In this document: in pieces, positions 15,493-23,435 of the stretch
How the letters are laid out: the number at the start of each line of letters is the position of its first letter
Position numbering within the stretch: position 1 is the stretch's first letter
Assembly: GCA_022841365.1 (NCBI GenBank)
Contig: JALHRP010000030.1
Coordinates: 1 to 45,753 of the forward strand
From: Chitinophagaceae bacterium
GTDB taxonomy: Bacteria; Bacteroidota; Bacteroidia; Chitinophagales; Chitinophagaceae
Length of the DNA: 45,753 bases
Direction: 5' to 3'
Translations under genes and position numbers: made by a program
Notes under the pieces: generated by a model
Database searches by the model: none
What the model was told of the DNA's origin: nothing
Seen by the model: only the letters and a program-made list of their open reading frames with translations

Positions 15493-16179
15493 TTAAGCAG
15501 CAGAAAGCTCAAACTTATACCCAACACCTTTAACAGTGGTAATACAGTCTATCTCCAGCTTCTGTCTGATTTTACGGATATGTACATCAATGGTTCGGTC
15601 GCCCACAATTACATCAGCACCCCATACCTGATTTAAAATTTCATGACGTAAGAAAACCCGTCCGGGTTTTGATGCAAGCAGTGCAAGTAATTCAAATTCT
15701 TTTTTGGCGAGAATAATATCCTGTCCTTTATGACGAATGATAAACTGCTCCTTATCAATTTGCAAATCACCCAGTTTAATAATGGTTTCATCGGCACGGA
15801 ATGTGCGACGGAACAATGCATTCACCCGGCTGATGAGTACTTTGGGGCTGATGGGTTTGTTTACATAATCATCTGCTCCCATTTCAAGGCCCTTTACATG
15901 GCTGCTTTCATCGCTCAATGCAGTAAGGATAATGATGAGTGTCTGTTCAAACCCGGGTTGTGAACGCAGGATCTGACAAACTTCCATTCCTGTTTTGCGG
16001 GGCATCATCACATCTAAAATGATGAGATCAGGATGCTGCTGCCTGGCAACAATCAACGCTTCATCACCGTCCTTTGCTTTCAGAACAGTAAATCCTTCAG
16101 CAGTCAGATTGTATTCAAGTATCTCAAGAATATCCGGCTCATCGTCGGCAATCAAAATTTTTTTTCCTTTGGGTTCCAT
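15493..16179 (-). CDS. Response regulator, OmpR/PhoB family
   Basis: The 228-residue protein has a receiver domain (about 7-122; acidic pocket Asp12/Asp13, phosphorylated Asp56 in LIILDVMMPRKTG, Thr86 and Lys108 in the VNKP motif). A winged-helix DNA-binding domain follows (about 135-225, with EFELLALLASKPGRVFLRHEILNQVWG and DRTIDVHIRKIRQKLE). It is the first gene of the pair with the PhoR-like kinase. Its own upstream region has an 11-bp-spaced repeat pair (16228-16245) like those before the TonB receptor and porin operons, so it probably binds them and controls its own gene. PhoB is the best match, though other OmpR-type members cannot be excluded. Confidence 0.92.
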   Translation of the reverse strand: MEPKGKKILIADDEPDILEILEYNLTAEGFTVLKAKDGDEALIVARQQHPDLIILDVMMPRKTGMEVCQILRSQPGFEQTLIIILTALSDESSHVKGLEMGADDYVNKPISPKVLISRVNALFRRTFRADETIIKLGDLQIDKEQFIIRHKGQDIILAKKEFELLALLASKPGRVFLRHEILNQVWGADVIVGDRTIDVHIRKIRQKLEIDCITTVKGVGYKFELSAA

Positions 16180-16189
16180 GACTGTGTTG

Positions 16190-16222
16190 CAAATTTAGAT
16201 GCCTGTTTCCATGCGGAGCCAA
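16190..16222 (-). promoter_or_regulatory. Promoter of the phoB-like gene
   Basis: The minus strand has TTG (16222-16220), a 22-base spacer, and TAAATTTG (16197-16190), a perfect TAnnTTTG. The start codon at 16179 lies 10 bases after the -7 element, so the leader would be only a few nucleotides. Confidence 0.6.
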
Positions 16223-16227
16223 TCGTA

Positions 16228-16245
16228 ATATTATAAAATTGTTAA
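16228..16245 (-). promoter_or_regulatory. Pho-box-like repeat pair F, upstream of the phoB-like gene
   Basis: On the minus strand TTAACAA begins at 16245 and ATAATAT at 16234, 11 bases apart. The distance from the second unit to the end of the -7 element (44 bases) nearly equals that in the porin promoter (45 bases). This fits autoregulation. Confidence 0.5.
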
Positions 16246-16321
16246 CGAGTTTTTGCATTTTGGGCCCGTTTTTGCCTGCAACCATGCAAAGCTCAAAGTA
16301 TTCTTATTGGAAAATTGAAGT

Positions 16322-16329
16322 TAATTTTG
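16322..16329 (+). promoter_or_regulatory. -7 element giving a possibly leaderless message
   Basis: TAATTTTG is a perfect TAnnTTTG and ends 6 bases before the ATG at 16336, where transcription should begin. This supports ATG 16336, not the upstream TTG at 16315, as the start of the large exported protein. No -33 TTG is found at normal spacing (the nearest, 16307, is too close). Confidence 0.5.
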
Positions 16330-16335
16330 CTACCA

Positions 16336-18528
16336 ATGAATAAAATTGTTTTACTACTCCTCTTTATATTGTCCGTTGTTGTTGCTTCTGCTCAAACCGC
16401 ACAAAACAGAATTTCTTTCGATACAGGGAAGGTTGTTATTCCCATGAACAGAGTTATCTGGCACGATAATATTGATAAGGAACAAAAAAGAACGGATAAG
16501 GTTGATGGGAAAGTAGATCAGTTTCTCAAACTGAGTAACAATGATGACCTCAATATCCAAATAACAGATGTTGTTTTGCGCAGAGTAGATCTGTTACAGG
16601 AGAATATTGAGCGGATGAAAGCCGATAATAATTTTAAAATCGGTTACCTGCGTTCGGTAAGAGAATTGCTGCAGGCCATTGCAATCAACGCAAAGCAAAA
16701 AGATATCCCGGCTCTTATTCCGCAAATTTTTGAGAGTTATGAAGAATGTATGCGCAGGCAGAACGATAAACAAAGCATCCTGCCGGTGTTTCAAAAATTA
16801 CCTTTCCAGGCAGCAGAATTACTTGCAACTGTGTTTGCACAAAATCCGGAAATGAATGAAGTGAAGAAAATGGTATTTCTGAAAAAGACCGCCATTAATC
16901 CGTCATTTATTATGCAGGGAATTGATGCATTTCAAAACGAACCGTTTGCAGACAGTCTGGTGCTCATTGCTGCAGATAAAGTTCCTCTTGAAGTATATAC
17001 CTATGCACAGGCTGTAAAAACAACAGCGGCAAAAGTAATACGCCGCAATACCAATCCCAAAGTGCAAACCATTGCCAAATTGAGCAGCATCATGAATGGT
17101 ACTTTGTATTTGCCTTTTTTGGATGAGCTGTTGAATAATCAATTAACGATTGATGAAATAAAAGCAGTGGTTGAAAACGAGATGGCTTATTATAAACTGC
17201 TTGTAAAAACACAAATTAAATACCACAGCCGGATGGCGGCTGCGGATACTCCTGTGCTTGCATCGGTTTTATATCAAATGCTGGAACGTAAAGCAACCGA
17301 TGCATTTGTAAATGTGATGAATGAGTTGCACGATTCACCGGATCCTGTTCGCATGCGTGTATCTGATGCGTTAACATCGCAGGAAATTTATTACCTGATT
17401 GTTACAACAGAAGAAGTGATCTATACCAGTACGTACACCAAACTGTACGATCGTATGATGACCCGTTTCCCCGGGCGAAGAAGTGATTCACTGTTGATGA
17501 GTGTGCATCTTGATAAGTTTAAAAAGTTTATCAAAATGGCAGCGAACTATAACCGTCTGGATGATTTTTTAAAATCAATGCCTGAGCTGCATGGTAACCA
17601 GTTGATGTATGCGTTTGTAAATGGTCTGCAAAAAACAAACTCATTAGAAGATGCAGTGGATGTGGCAGACAGCTATGGCAGTATCAACAATGTTGATCTG
17701 CAGAATTTTTTAAAGACACAAGTAAAACTGAATTATGAAAACAGTCTGAAGAATAAAGACCGGAAAGGAGAAGTGATTTATAATATCCTGTTCACACTGT
17801 TTAAGTCGGCTTCGGATACATCCATGAACTTAAGTGCCATACTTGGTATTCCTCCGGTGTATAAAGTTGATTTCAACAGTATAGCAGATGATAGTGGCCG
17901 TGTGGTGCAGCATGTGTTTTTTTATGGCGATGAAGACGGCGTAACTTCTTACCGGAATTTTATGGGATTGTTTAATGGCAAGCCCGAGTGGAAAGTGGTA
18001 ACAGGAAAAGAATGGGTGACCATTACATCAACAAAAGGAAAGCCATACAGTATCTATGCTAATCTTCCGTTAGATTATAAGCAGGATCTGGATCAGCAGG
18101 CACAACAGCATTTAATTGAGTATTTAACAAAGAACCGCATCAATCCAACTTTTGTGGTGCACCGTGGGCACAGTTATCATTTAAAATACACCATTCAGCA
18201 AATGATGCCGTCTTCACGAATTGTAATGTTGGGTTCCTGCGGAGGGTATCAGAATCTTGCAAAAATTTTAAATGTAAATGAAGACGCACATATCATTTCA
18301 ACGAAGCAGGTAGGTAGTTATTCAGTAAATGAACCTATTCTGCGTGCTTTGAATGAAACTATCCGTAACGGAAATAATATTGAGTGGATTCCCATTTGGC
18401 AACAAATTACCAACTCCGTAAAGAGTGATCCAAAAGCAAATGAATTGATGAAAGATTATGTGCCTCCACATAAAAATCTCGGCGCTATTTTTATTAAAGC
18501 ATATCGAAAAGCAACCGGTGAAATGTAA
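16336..18528 (+). CDS. Large exported protein with a caspase-like C-terminal motif
   Basis: The protein has 730 residues from ATG 16336, which gives a clean signal peptide (MNKIVLLLLFILSVVVASAQ). Residues about 30-480 are helical and repeat-like without a recognised domain. Near the C-terminus a predicted strand leads to HRGHSYH (His609, His612), and a second strand MLGSCGGY places Cys635 23-26 residues later. Strand-His-Gly-His and strand-Gly-Ser-Cys-Gly order is that of clan CD peptidase-like folds (caspase, gingipain, CHAT, separase). This is my inference; the spacing is short and the fold is unproven. It diverges from phoB and is followed by a DUF5690 gene. It is probably periplasmic. Confidence 0.65.
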   Translation: MNKIVLLLLFILSVVVASAQTAQNRISFDTGKVVIPMNRVIWHDNIDKEQKRTDKVDGKVDQFLKLSNNDDLNIQITDVVLRRVDLLQENIERMKADNNFKIGYLRSVRELLQAIAINAKQKDIPALIPQIFESYEECMRRQNDKQSILPVFQKLPFQAAELLATVFAQNPEMNEVKKMVFLKKTAINPSFIMQGIDAFQNEPFADSLVLIAADKVPLEVYTYAQAVKTTAAKVIRRNTNPKVQTIAKLSSIMNGTLYLPFLDELLNNQLTIDEIKAVVENEMAYYKLLVKTQIKYHSRMAAADTPVLASVLYQMLERKATDAFVNVMNELHDSPDPVRMRVSDALTSQEIYYLIVTTEEVIYTSTYTKLYDRMMTRFPGRRSDSLLMSVHLDKFKKFIKMAANYNRLDDFLKSMPELHGNQLMYAFVNGLQKTNSLEDAVDVADSYGSINNVDLQNFLKTQVKLNYENSLKNKDRKGEVIYNILFTLFKSASDTSMNLSAILGIPPVYKVDFNSIADDSGRVVQHVFFYGDEDGVTSYRNFMGLFNGKPEWKVVTGKEWVTITSTKGKPYSIYANLPLDYKQDLDQQAQQHLIEYLTKNRINPTFVVHRGHSYHLKYTIQQMMPSSRIVMLGSCGGYQNLAKILNVNEDAHIISTKQVGSYSVNEPILRALNETIRNGNNIEWIPIWQQITNSVKSDPKANELMKDYVPPHKNLGAIFIKAYRKATGEM

Positions 18529-18535
18529 TTAGAGA

Positions 18536-18571
18536 AGGTGAGTCACTCGCTGGTTTTAGAGTGGTTCACCT
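18536..18571. repeat. Palindrome of a dispersed GGTGAG family, copy 2
   Basis: AGGTGAGTCACTC (18536-18548) and GAGTGGTTCACCT (18559-18571) pair over 13 positions with two G-U pairs around a 10-base loop. It begins 7 bases after the stop of the large exported protein. The left arm GGTGAGTCACTCG matches GGTGAGCCACCCG of the palindrome at 2662 at 11 of 13 bases. No T-run follows. Confidence 0.55.
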
Positions 18572-19886
18572 GCAAAAATTCCATTATCTTCCCGTTGCTT
18601 TGAGTCTACGACTACATACTCCTTCAACTTTTACAGCGAAGCAAATTGCCAATGCAGTTTACTTAGCTGTGCTTGTTTTTTTTACTTATGCTTCCATTTT
18701 CGCATTTCGCAAACCTTTTACTGTTGCCACTTTCGATGGGTTAAAGTTCTGGAATGTATCTTATCAAACCTTACTCATCATCAGCCAGGTTATTGGGTAT
18801 ATGCTGAGTAAATTTTACGGCATCAAATTTATTTCTGAATTGCAACGGCATGGCCGTTGGAAAACCAGTTTGCTCATGGTGGGTGTTGCATGGTTGAGTT
18901 TATTATTGTTTGCTGTTGTACCTGCACCGTGGGGTATGCTTTGTTTTTTTATTAATGGATTTACGCTCGGCTTTATGTGGGGAGTGGTGTTCAGTTATGT
19001 AGAAGGAAGAAGGGCCACCGATTTTATTGGCGTAGTGCTGGCCGTTAGTTTCATTTTTGCCGGTGGGTTTAGCCGCAGTGTTGGCAAATGGCTCATCTTA
19101 AACTGGAATGTAACAGAGTACTGGATGCCGTTTGCTACAGCAACCTTGTTTGCAGTGCCGCTTGTATTATTTTATTTTTTTCTGGAGAAAGCTCCATTGC
19201 CCGATGGAGATGATATTGCTGAGCGTACTGTTCGCTTACCTATGAATAAACCGGAACGTTCTGCTTTTTTAAAACAGTTCAAAGCAGGTGTAGTTGCATT
19301 TGTGATTATTTATTTACTGCTCACTATTATGCGTGACCTGCGGGATAATTACATGGCCAATATGTGGAACGAGCTGGGTTATGCAAAAAATGCATCGGTG
19401 TTTGCCAAAACAGAAACGATTACTTCGTTAATTGTACTTGGTTTAATTGGTATGATGGTTTTTGTAAGGAAGAACATTCGTGCATTCCGCATTATACACT
19501 ACTTACTTGTTCTGGGTTTTGCAGTTGCAGGCATTTCTTCTTTATTATTCAAAGGCGGGTTCATTAGTGGTGCCAGTTGGATGCAGTTTACAGGTCTGGG
19601 CTTATATATTGCATATGTGTTGTTCAACAGTGTATTTTTTGAACGGCTGCTGGCATCATTCAGCATTGCAGGGAATGTGGGCTTTTTGATTTATATGGCC
19701 GATGCATGGGGTTATTTGGGAAGCATTACTGTGATGTTATCAAAAGAACTGTTTAAACTGCAGCTCAACTGGGTGTCGTTTTATTCTCAACTGGTGATTG
19801 TATTTGCAGTTGTTGGAGTTGCTGCCAGCATTTTTTCACTTGTTTATTTTCATAAAAAACACAGTCAGCTAAAACCGGCAGCATGA
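18561..19886 (+). CDS. DUF5690 family membrane protein, MFS-like
   Basis: The product has up to 441 residues with about 12 hydrophobic segments. FFTYASIFAFRKPFT in the first helix, GGFSRSVGKW, MRDLRDNYMANMWNELGY and the C-terminal YMADAWGYLGSI match the DUF5690 family of Bacteroidota, which resembles major facilitator transporters. The substrate is unknown. No ATG precedes the first helix, so the start is GTG 18561 (inside the palindrome) or TTG 18600; the latter leaves the palindrome outside the gene and seems at least as likely. It lies between the large exported protein and an ABC exporter on the same strand. Confidence 0.8.
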   Translation: MVHLQKFHYLPVALSLRLHTPSTFTAKQIANAVYLAVLVFFTYASIFAFRKPFTVATFDGLKFWNVSYQTLLIISQVIGYMLSKFYGIKFISELQRHGRWKTSLLMVGVAWLSLLLFAVVPAPWGMLCFFINGFTLGFMWGVVFSYVEGRRATDFIGVVLAVSFIFAGGFSRSVGKWLILNWNVTEYWMPFATATLFAVPLVLFYFFLEKAPLPDGDDIAERTVRLPMNKPERSAFLKQFKAGVVAFVIIYLLLTIMRDLRDNYMANMWNELGYAKNASVFAKTETITSLIVLGLIGMMVFVRKNIRAFRIIHYLLVLGFAVAGISSLLFKGGFISGASWMQFTGLGLYIAYVLFNSVFFERLLASFSIAGNVGFLIYMADAWGYLGSITVMLSKELFKLQLNWVSFYSQLVIVFAVVGVAASIFSLVYFHKKHSQLKPAA

Positions 19887-19971
19887 TTGCCATTCATCCG
19901 CTTTGCTTTCCATTAAACGGAAGCATGCAGTCTGCTGAAAGAAAGCGTTTAACTTTGACACAAAATCAAGA

Positions 19972-21765
19972 TTGGTATTGGAACAACAAGCACAGAAAAA
20001 AAAACTGTTCGATTTTCGGTTACTCAGCAGGATCATCTCCTATGCATCTCCTTACAGAGCAAGATTCAACGGGTCCATTATACTGGCTATTGTGCTGGCC
20101 ATTATGGCGCCTGTGCGTCCATGGCTCATCAATACAACCGTAAATGATTATATACAGCACAACATTGCTGAAATGGTTGTTCGTATTACCATCTACCAGA
20201 TTATTCTCATTATTATTGAAACCATACTGCGTTTTTTCTTTTCATTCTTTACATCGTGGCTTGGGCAGGCAGTGGTAAAAGATCTAAGGGTGAATGTGTT
20301 TAAGAAAATTCTCGGATTGAATTTGCGCCAGTTCGATCAGACACCTATCGGCACACTCACCACAAGAACAGTGAATGACATTGAAACCATCAGTGATGTT
20401 TTTGCAGAAGGGTTTATTCCCATTCTTGCAGATTTTTTAACCATCATTGCCGTGCTCTTCACCATGTTCTATATCAACTGGCAGTTAACGCTGATCTGTT
20501 TAATACCATTTCCATTCCTGATTTTGGCAACCTATTATTTTAAAGAGAGCGTGAACAAAAGTTTTCATCGTGTAAGAAATGCCGTTGCTGCTTTAAATGC
20601 ATTTGTACAGGAGCATATACAGGGCATGCAGGTGGTGCAGGCGTTTGCAGTAGAAGACAAAGAGTTTAATAAATTCAGAAAGATCAACAAAGAACATCGC
20701 AATGCAAACATCAAAGCCATCTTTGCCTATTCTGTTTTCTTTCCGGTAGTGGAAATTATATTAGCTGTATCGCTTGGTTTATTGGTTTGGTATGGGGCAG
20801 GACAGGCAGTATCAAACAGCAATGGCGATTCAGCTAAGATGGCCGGCGAAATCATGGCCTTTATTATTTTGCTCAACATGCTGTTTCGTCCGTTGCGTTT
20901 TATTGCCGATAAATTCAACGTGTTGCAAATGGGTATGGTGGCCAGTGAGCGGGTATTTAAAGTGCTTGATAATAAAGATGAAATTGCTCCTTCTGCTGCG
21001 AATGCTTACAGTCCTGTTGCTGCAGTGCCGGGGAAAATTGAGTTTGATCAGGTTTCGTTTGCCTATACAGATGAGAACTGGGTGCTGAAAAATATTTCAT
21101 TTACTGTACAGCCCGGTGAAACGGTTGCGCTGGTTGGGCATACAGGCAGCGGCAAAACATCCATCATCAGTTTAATCAACAGATTGTATCATATTCAAAA
21201 AGGCGCAATCAAAGTAGATGATGTAAAGATTGAAGATTATAATCTGAAAGCCCTTCGCAGCAAAGTGGGTGTGGTATTGCAGGATGTGTTTTTGTTTGCA
21301 GGCACCATTACAGAAAACGTTACGCTAAGGAACGATGCCATTCCAAAAGAGAAGGTAATAGAAGCCGCAAAAATGATTGGTATGCACGATTTTATTATGC
21401 GGCTGCCCGGCAATTATGATTTTGATGTAATGGAGCGTGGCGCAACCATGAGTCAGGGACAGCGGCAGTTGCTGAGTTTTATCCGTGCGTTATTATACAA
21501 TCCATCTATTTTAATTTTGGATGAAGCCACTTCCGCAATTGATACAGAAACCGAACAACTGATACAACATGCCATTGATACGTTAATTGAAGGCCGTACT
21601 TCCATTGTAATTGCTCACAGGCTTTCAACCATCCGCAAAGCCGATAAAATTATTGTGCTTGATAAAGGCGAGATAAAAGAAATGGGAACGCATGATGAAC
21701 TGCTGGCACATGGCGGCTACTACAGCAAGCTGCATGAAATGCAGTTTTCAAAAGCCATAGTATAA
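19972..21765 (+). CDS. ABC transporter, fused permease and ATPase (exporter type)
   Basis: The 597-residue half-transporter has six membrane helices in residues about 28-330 and an ATPase domain after about 350. Walker A GHTGSGKT is at residues 389-396, the Q-loop is VVLQDVFLF, the signature is MSQGQRQ in place of LSGGQ, Walker B is ILILDEATSA (Asp517, Glu518), and the H-loop is IAHRLS. Such MsbA/lipid-type exporters work as homo- or heterodimers. The start is TTG 19972 or 19978: an in-frame stop at 19936 excludes anything longer and no ATG is available. Its last 297 bases are repeated in decayed form at 22287-22586. Confidence 0.92.
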   Translation: MVLEQQAQKKKLFDFRLLSRIISYASPYRARFNGSIILAIVLAIMAPVRPWLINTTVNDYIQHNIAEMVVRITIYQIILIIIETILRFFFSFFTSWLGQAVVKDLRVNVFKKILGLNLRQFDQTPIGTLTTRTVNDIETISDVFAEGFIPILADFLTIIAVLFTMFYINWQLTLICLIPFPFLILATYYFKESVNKSFHRVRNAVAALNAFVQEHIQGMQVVQAFAVEDKEFNKFRKINKEHRNANIKAIFAYSVFFPVVEIILAVSLGLLVWYGAGQAVSNSNGDSAKMAGEIMAFIILLNMLFRPLRFIADKFNVLQMGMVASERVFKVLDNKDEIAPSAANAYSPVAAVPGKIEFDQVSFAYTDENWVLKNISFTVQPGETVALVGHTGSGKTSIISLINRLYHIQKGAIKVDDVKIEDYNLKALRSKVGVVLQDVFLFAGTITENVTLRNDAIPKEKVIEAAKMIGMHDFIMRLPGNYDFDVMERGATMSQGQRQLLSFIRALLYNPSILILDEATSAIDTETEQLIQHAIDTLIEGRTSIVIAHRLSTIRKADKIIVLDKGEIKEMGTHDELLAHGGYYSKLHEMQFSKAIV

Positions 21766-21768
21766 AAT

Positions 21769-21790
21769 AACCACCGGCAATGCGGTGGTT
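21769..21790. terminator. Hairpin between the ABC exporter and the PepSY-like lipoprotein gene
   Basis: AACCACCG (21769-21776) and CGGTGGTT (21783-21790) form a perfect 8-bp stem with a 6-base loop, directly after the ABC transporter stop. The minus strand continues ATTTTATA, the plus strand only A. It may serve both converging genes. Confidence 0.5.
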
Positions 21791-21817
21791 AAAAAACTTA
21801 TAACGTAAAAAGCACAC

Positions 21818-22129
21818 TTACTTCAATCTTTTTTCAGAAACAAAACTTCCATCTGCATTGAAGATCGCCTGCCAGCGTTGGGCTCCTAACCAGAATTTTA
21901 CTTTATAAGTGTTACCATCCTCTTTCTGCCATTCAATTTCACCACCTGCTGAGGGGTATTTGGCTTTGAACGCATTCATAACGGCTACAGGTACTTGCGA
22001 AACAGGAAGGTTGGGTTGGTTACGAGACGATAATGTACTGTTGTCATCATTTGCTGAAACCAGATCATTGACTTTGCTGCATGAGCTAATTGTAACCAGT
22101 AAAAGAACTGCAAGAATTGAATTTTTCAT
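21818..22129 (-). CDS. Small PepSY/BLIP-like lipoprotein
   Basis: The 103-residue protein has a lipoprotein signal (TISSCSKVN, Cys17) and one small domain: VPVAVMNAFKAKYPSAGGEIEWQKEDGNTYKVKFWLGAQRWQAIFNADGSFVSE. The order helix-AFxxxYP-strand-W-strand-NADGxhh is that of PepSY-like domains of DUF2874 type in Bacteroidota. It is expected in the periplasm or on the outer-membrane inner face. The function is unknown. It converges with the ABC exporter and is monocistronic. Confidence 0.75.
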   Translation of the reverse strand: MKNSILAVLLLVTISSCSKVNDLVSANDDNSTLSSRNQPNLPVSQVPVAVMNAFKAKYPSAGGEIEWQKEDGNTYKVKFWLGAQRWQAIFNADGSFVSEKRLK

Positions 22130-22144
22130 AACAACTGAATTTTA

Positions 22145-22274
22145 GTTTAGTGATTTAGATAACAGACTAAAAGTAGAAACGCTCTTATATGACAGCAAAC
22201 GAATCCGATTGAATGCACTTGATGAGCTGTTTAAAAAGGAATTAATGTCAGTTGAACCGGATCCTGTAGTGTAG
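22145..22274 (+). pseudogene. Remnant of an unidentified gene
   Basis: A 42-codon frame without a start codon runs from just after a TAG (22142-22144 region) to TAG 22272-22274. It reads SDLDNRLKVETLLYDSKRIRL and ends ELFKKELMSVEPDPVV. Composition is charged and helical, like real coding sequence rather than chance. It lies between the PepSY lipoprotein start and the ABC remnant, so this spot seems to have lost parts of several genes. I cannot name the family. Confidence 0.35.
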
Positions 22275-22286
22275 AATTCTTTTTTT

Positions 22287-22586
22287 GGATTGCTGAGTTT
22301 TATCCGTACGTTATTATACAATCCATCCATATTAATTTTGGGTGAAACCACTTCGGCTGTTGATACCGAAACGGAACAACTTATCCAACATGCCATTGAT
22401 ACGTTAATTGAAGGCCGTACTTCTATTGTAATTGCCCACCGTCTTTCAACCATCCGTAAAGCCGATAAAATTATTGTGCTGGATAAAGGAGAGATAAATG
22501 AAATGGGAACCCATGAGGAACTGCCGGCATTTGGGGGGTATTACAGCAAGCTGCATGAAATGCAGTTTTCGAAAGCGATTGTTTGA
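22287..22586 (+). pseudogene. Decayed partial copy of the ABC exporter ATPase end
   Basis: The segment repeats the final 297 bases of the exporter at 21469-21765. Both encode the same 99-residue tail (LLSFIR to SKLHEMQFSKAIV) with scattered substitutions, mostly silent. Similarity starts sharply at TTGCTGAG and stops at the stop codon. Walker B ILILDEATSA has become ILILGETTSA, losing the magnesium-binding Asp, and there is no Walker A, permease or promoter. It is a dead fragment, probably left by duplication or by deletion of a second exporter gene. Confidence 0.85.
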
Positions 22587-22638
22587 TATGTATCACACAC
22601 CTTAGGGAAAGCCACAGATATTTTTTATCTTGCGGGTA

Positions 22639-22848
22639 GTGGCAACCAAAGAATATCATATAAATCAACAGGCTTCAGAGGTTCAAGAATCAAATGCTTC
22701 TTATGAAAATCTGGAAGAACGTGAGCGTCAATTAATCCAGGCATCGATTTCATCTACTGCTACAGAAAAATTTCACCTGCTGATGAATTTAATGAAAGTG
22801 GGAGAGATGATGAAGCGGGCAAAAATTCATCATAAAAAAAGTGAATAA
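22639..22848 (+). CDS. Small partner protein of a nucleotidyltransferase
   Basis: From GTG 22639 the product has 69 residues, largely helical and charged: SYENLEERERQLIQASISS, then ATEKFHLLMNLMKVGEMMKRAKIHHKK. A TATCTTG element (22626-22632) just upstream would give a nearly leaderless message starting at this GTG; a TTG at 22630 adds three residues. It ends 13 bases before the nucleotidyltransferase gene, and the pair is clearly one operon. Two-gene units with a short helical protein before a polymerase-beta-like nucleotidyltransferase recall toxin-antitoxin systems. That is inference; no DNA-binding motif is visible. Confidence 0.6.
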   Translation: MATKEYHINQQASEVQESNASYENLEERERQLIQASISSTATEKFHLLMNLMKVGEMMKRAKIHHKKSE

Positions 22849-22861
22849 TAAATAATTGTAC

Positions 22862-23347
22862 ATGGATGTTTATGGTCAGGTTTTTATCAATTTATGGCAA
22901 AGCTTGAATGAGAGGGGTGTACGATACATAATGGTTGGTGGATTTGCCACTAATTTTCATGGCTTTAATCGTTACACAGGTGATGTTGATTTATACATTG
23001 ATGATACACTGGATAACCGTAAAAAACTCAGAGAAGTTTTTAAGGATTTGGATTTAGGTGATTTTCAGTCGTTGGAAACAATGCAATTCATTCCGGGTTG
23101 GACGGACTTTCAATTGAATAATGGAGTTCGGATGGATTTGATGACTTCATTAAAAGGGGTAGAACTTTCTTTTGATGATTGTTTAAAGAGATCACCTGTT
23201 GCAGAAATAGAGGGTATAATGGTGCCATTCCTACACATCAACCAATTACTCGCCAACAAGAAAGCTGTGTTTCGTCCAAAAGATCAGATTGATGTGATTG
23301 AGCTCGAAAAAATCATTGAAGAACGTCGCAAAATGGGCCTCGATTAA
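22862..23347 (+). CDS. Nucleotidyltransferase-fold protein (MNT/AbiEii-like)
   Basis: The 161-residue protein has the polymerase-beta superfamily core: MVGGFATNFHGFNRYTGDVDLYID, with Gly26-Gly27, Asp41 and Asp43, and a third acidic residue Asp92 in VRMDLMT. This GG-x13-DxD-x48-D layout is that of stand-alone NTP transferases found in MNT/HEPN and AbiE pairs. I chose ATG 22862 over TTG 22856. It follows the 69-residue partner by 13 bases. No HEPN gene is near. It could be a toxin, an antitoxin-type modifier or a housekeeping transferase. The next gene (atpB) has its own promoter. Confidence 0.75.
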   Translation: MDVYGQVFINLWQSLNERGVRYIMVGGFATNFHGFNRYTGDVDLYIDDTLDNRKKLREVFKDLDLGDFQSLETMQFIPGWTDFQLNNGVRMDLMTSLKGVELSFDDCLKRSPVAEIEGIMVPFLHINQLLANKKAVFRPKDQIDVIELEKIIEERRKMGLD

Positions 23348-23407
23348 CCTGAACAACTTTTTTCCATTTTCGAACTCTCAATTCCCCGTTTTTAACCCAC
23401 CGCTCCT

Positions 23408-23415
23408 TATCTTTG
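23408..23415 (+). promoter_or_regulatory. -7 element of the ATP synthase operon
   Basis: TATCTTTG is a perfect TAnnTTTG match 20 bases before the atpB ATG at 23436. The expected -33 region holds CCGTTTTTAAC without a clear TTG. Confidence 0.5.
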
Positions 23416-23435
23416 CGCCAAATTTCAGGAAAAGT

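Noticed and set aside
23298-23435. Upstream extension of atpB overlapping the nucleotidyltransferase gene
   Set aside because: ATG 23436 gives a proper signal-like start and follows a perfect -7 element at 23408-23415; the extension would precede the promoter.
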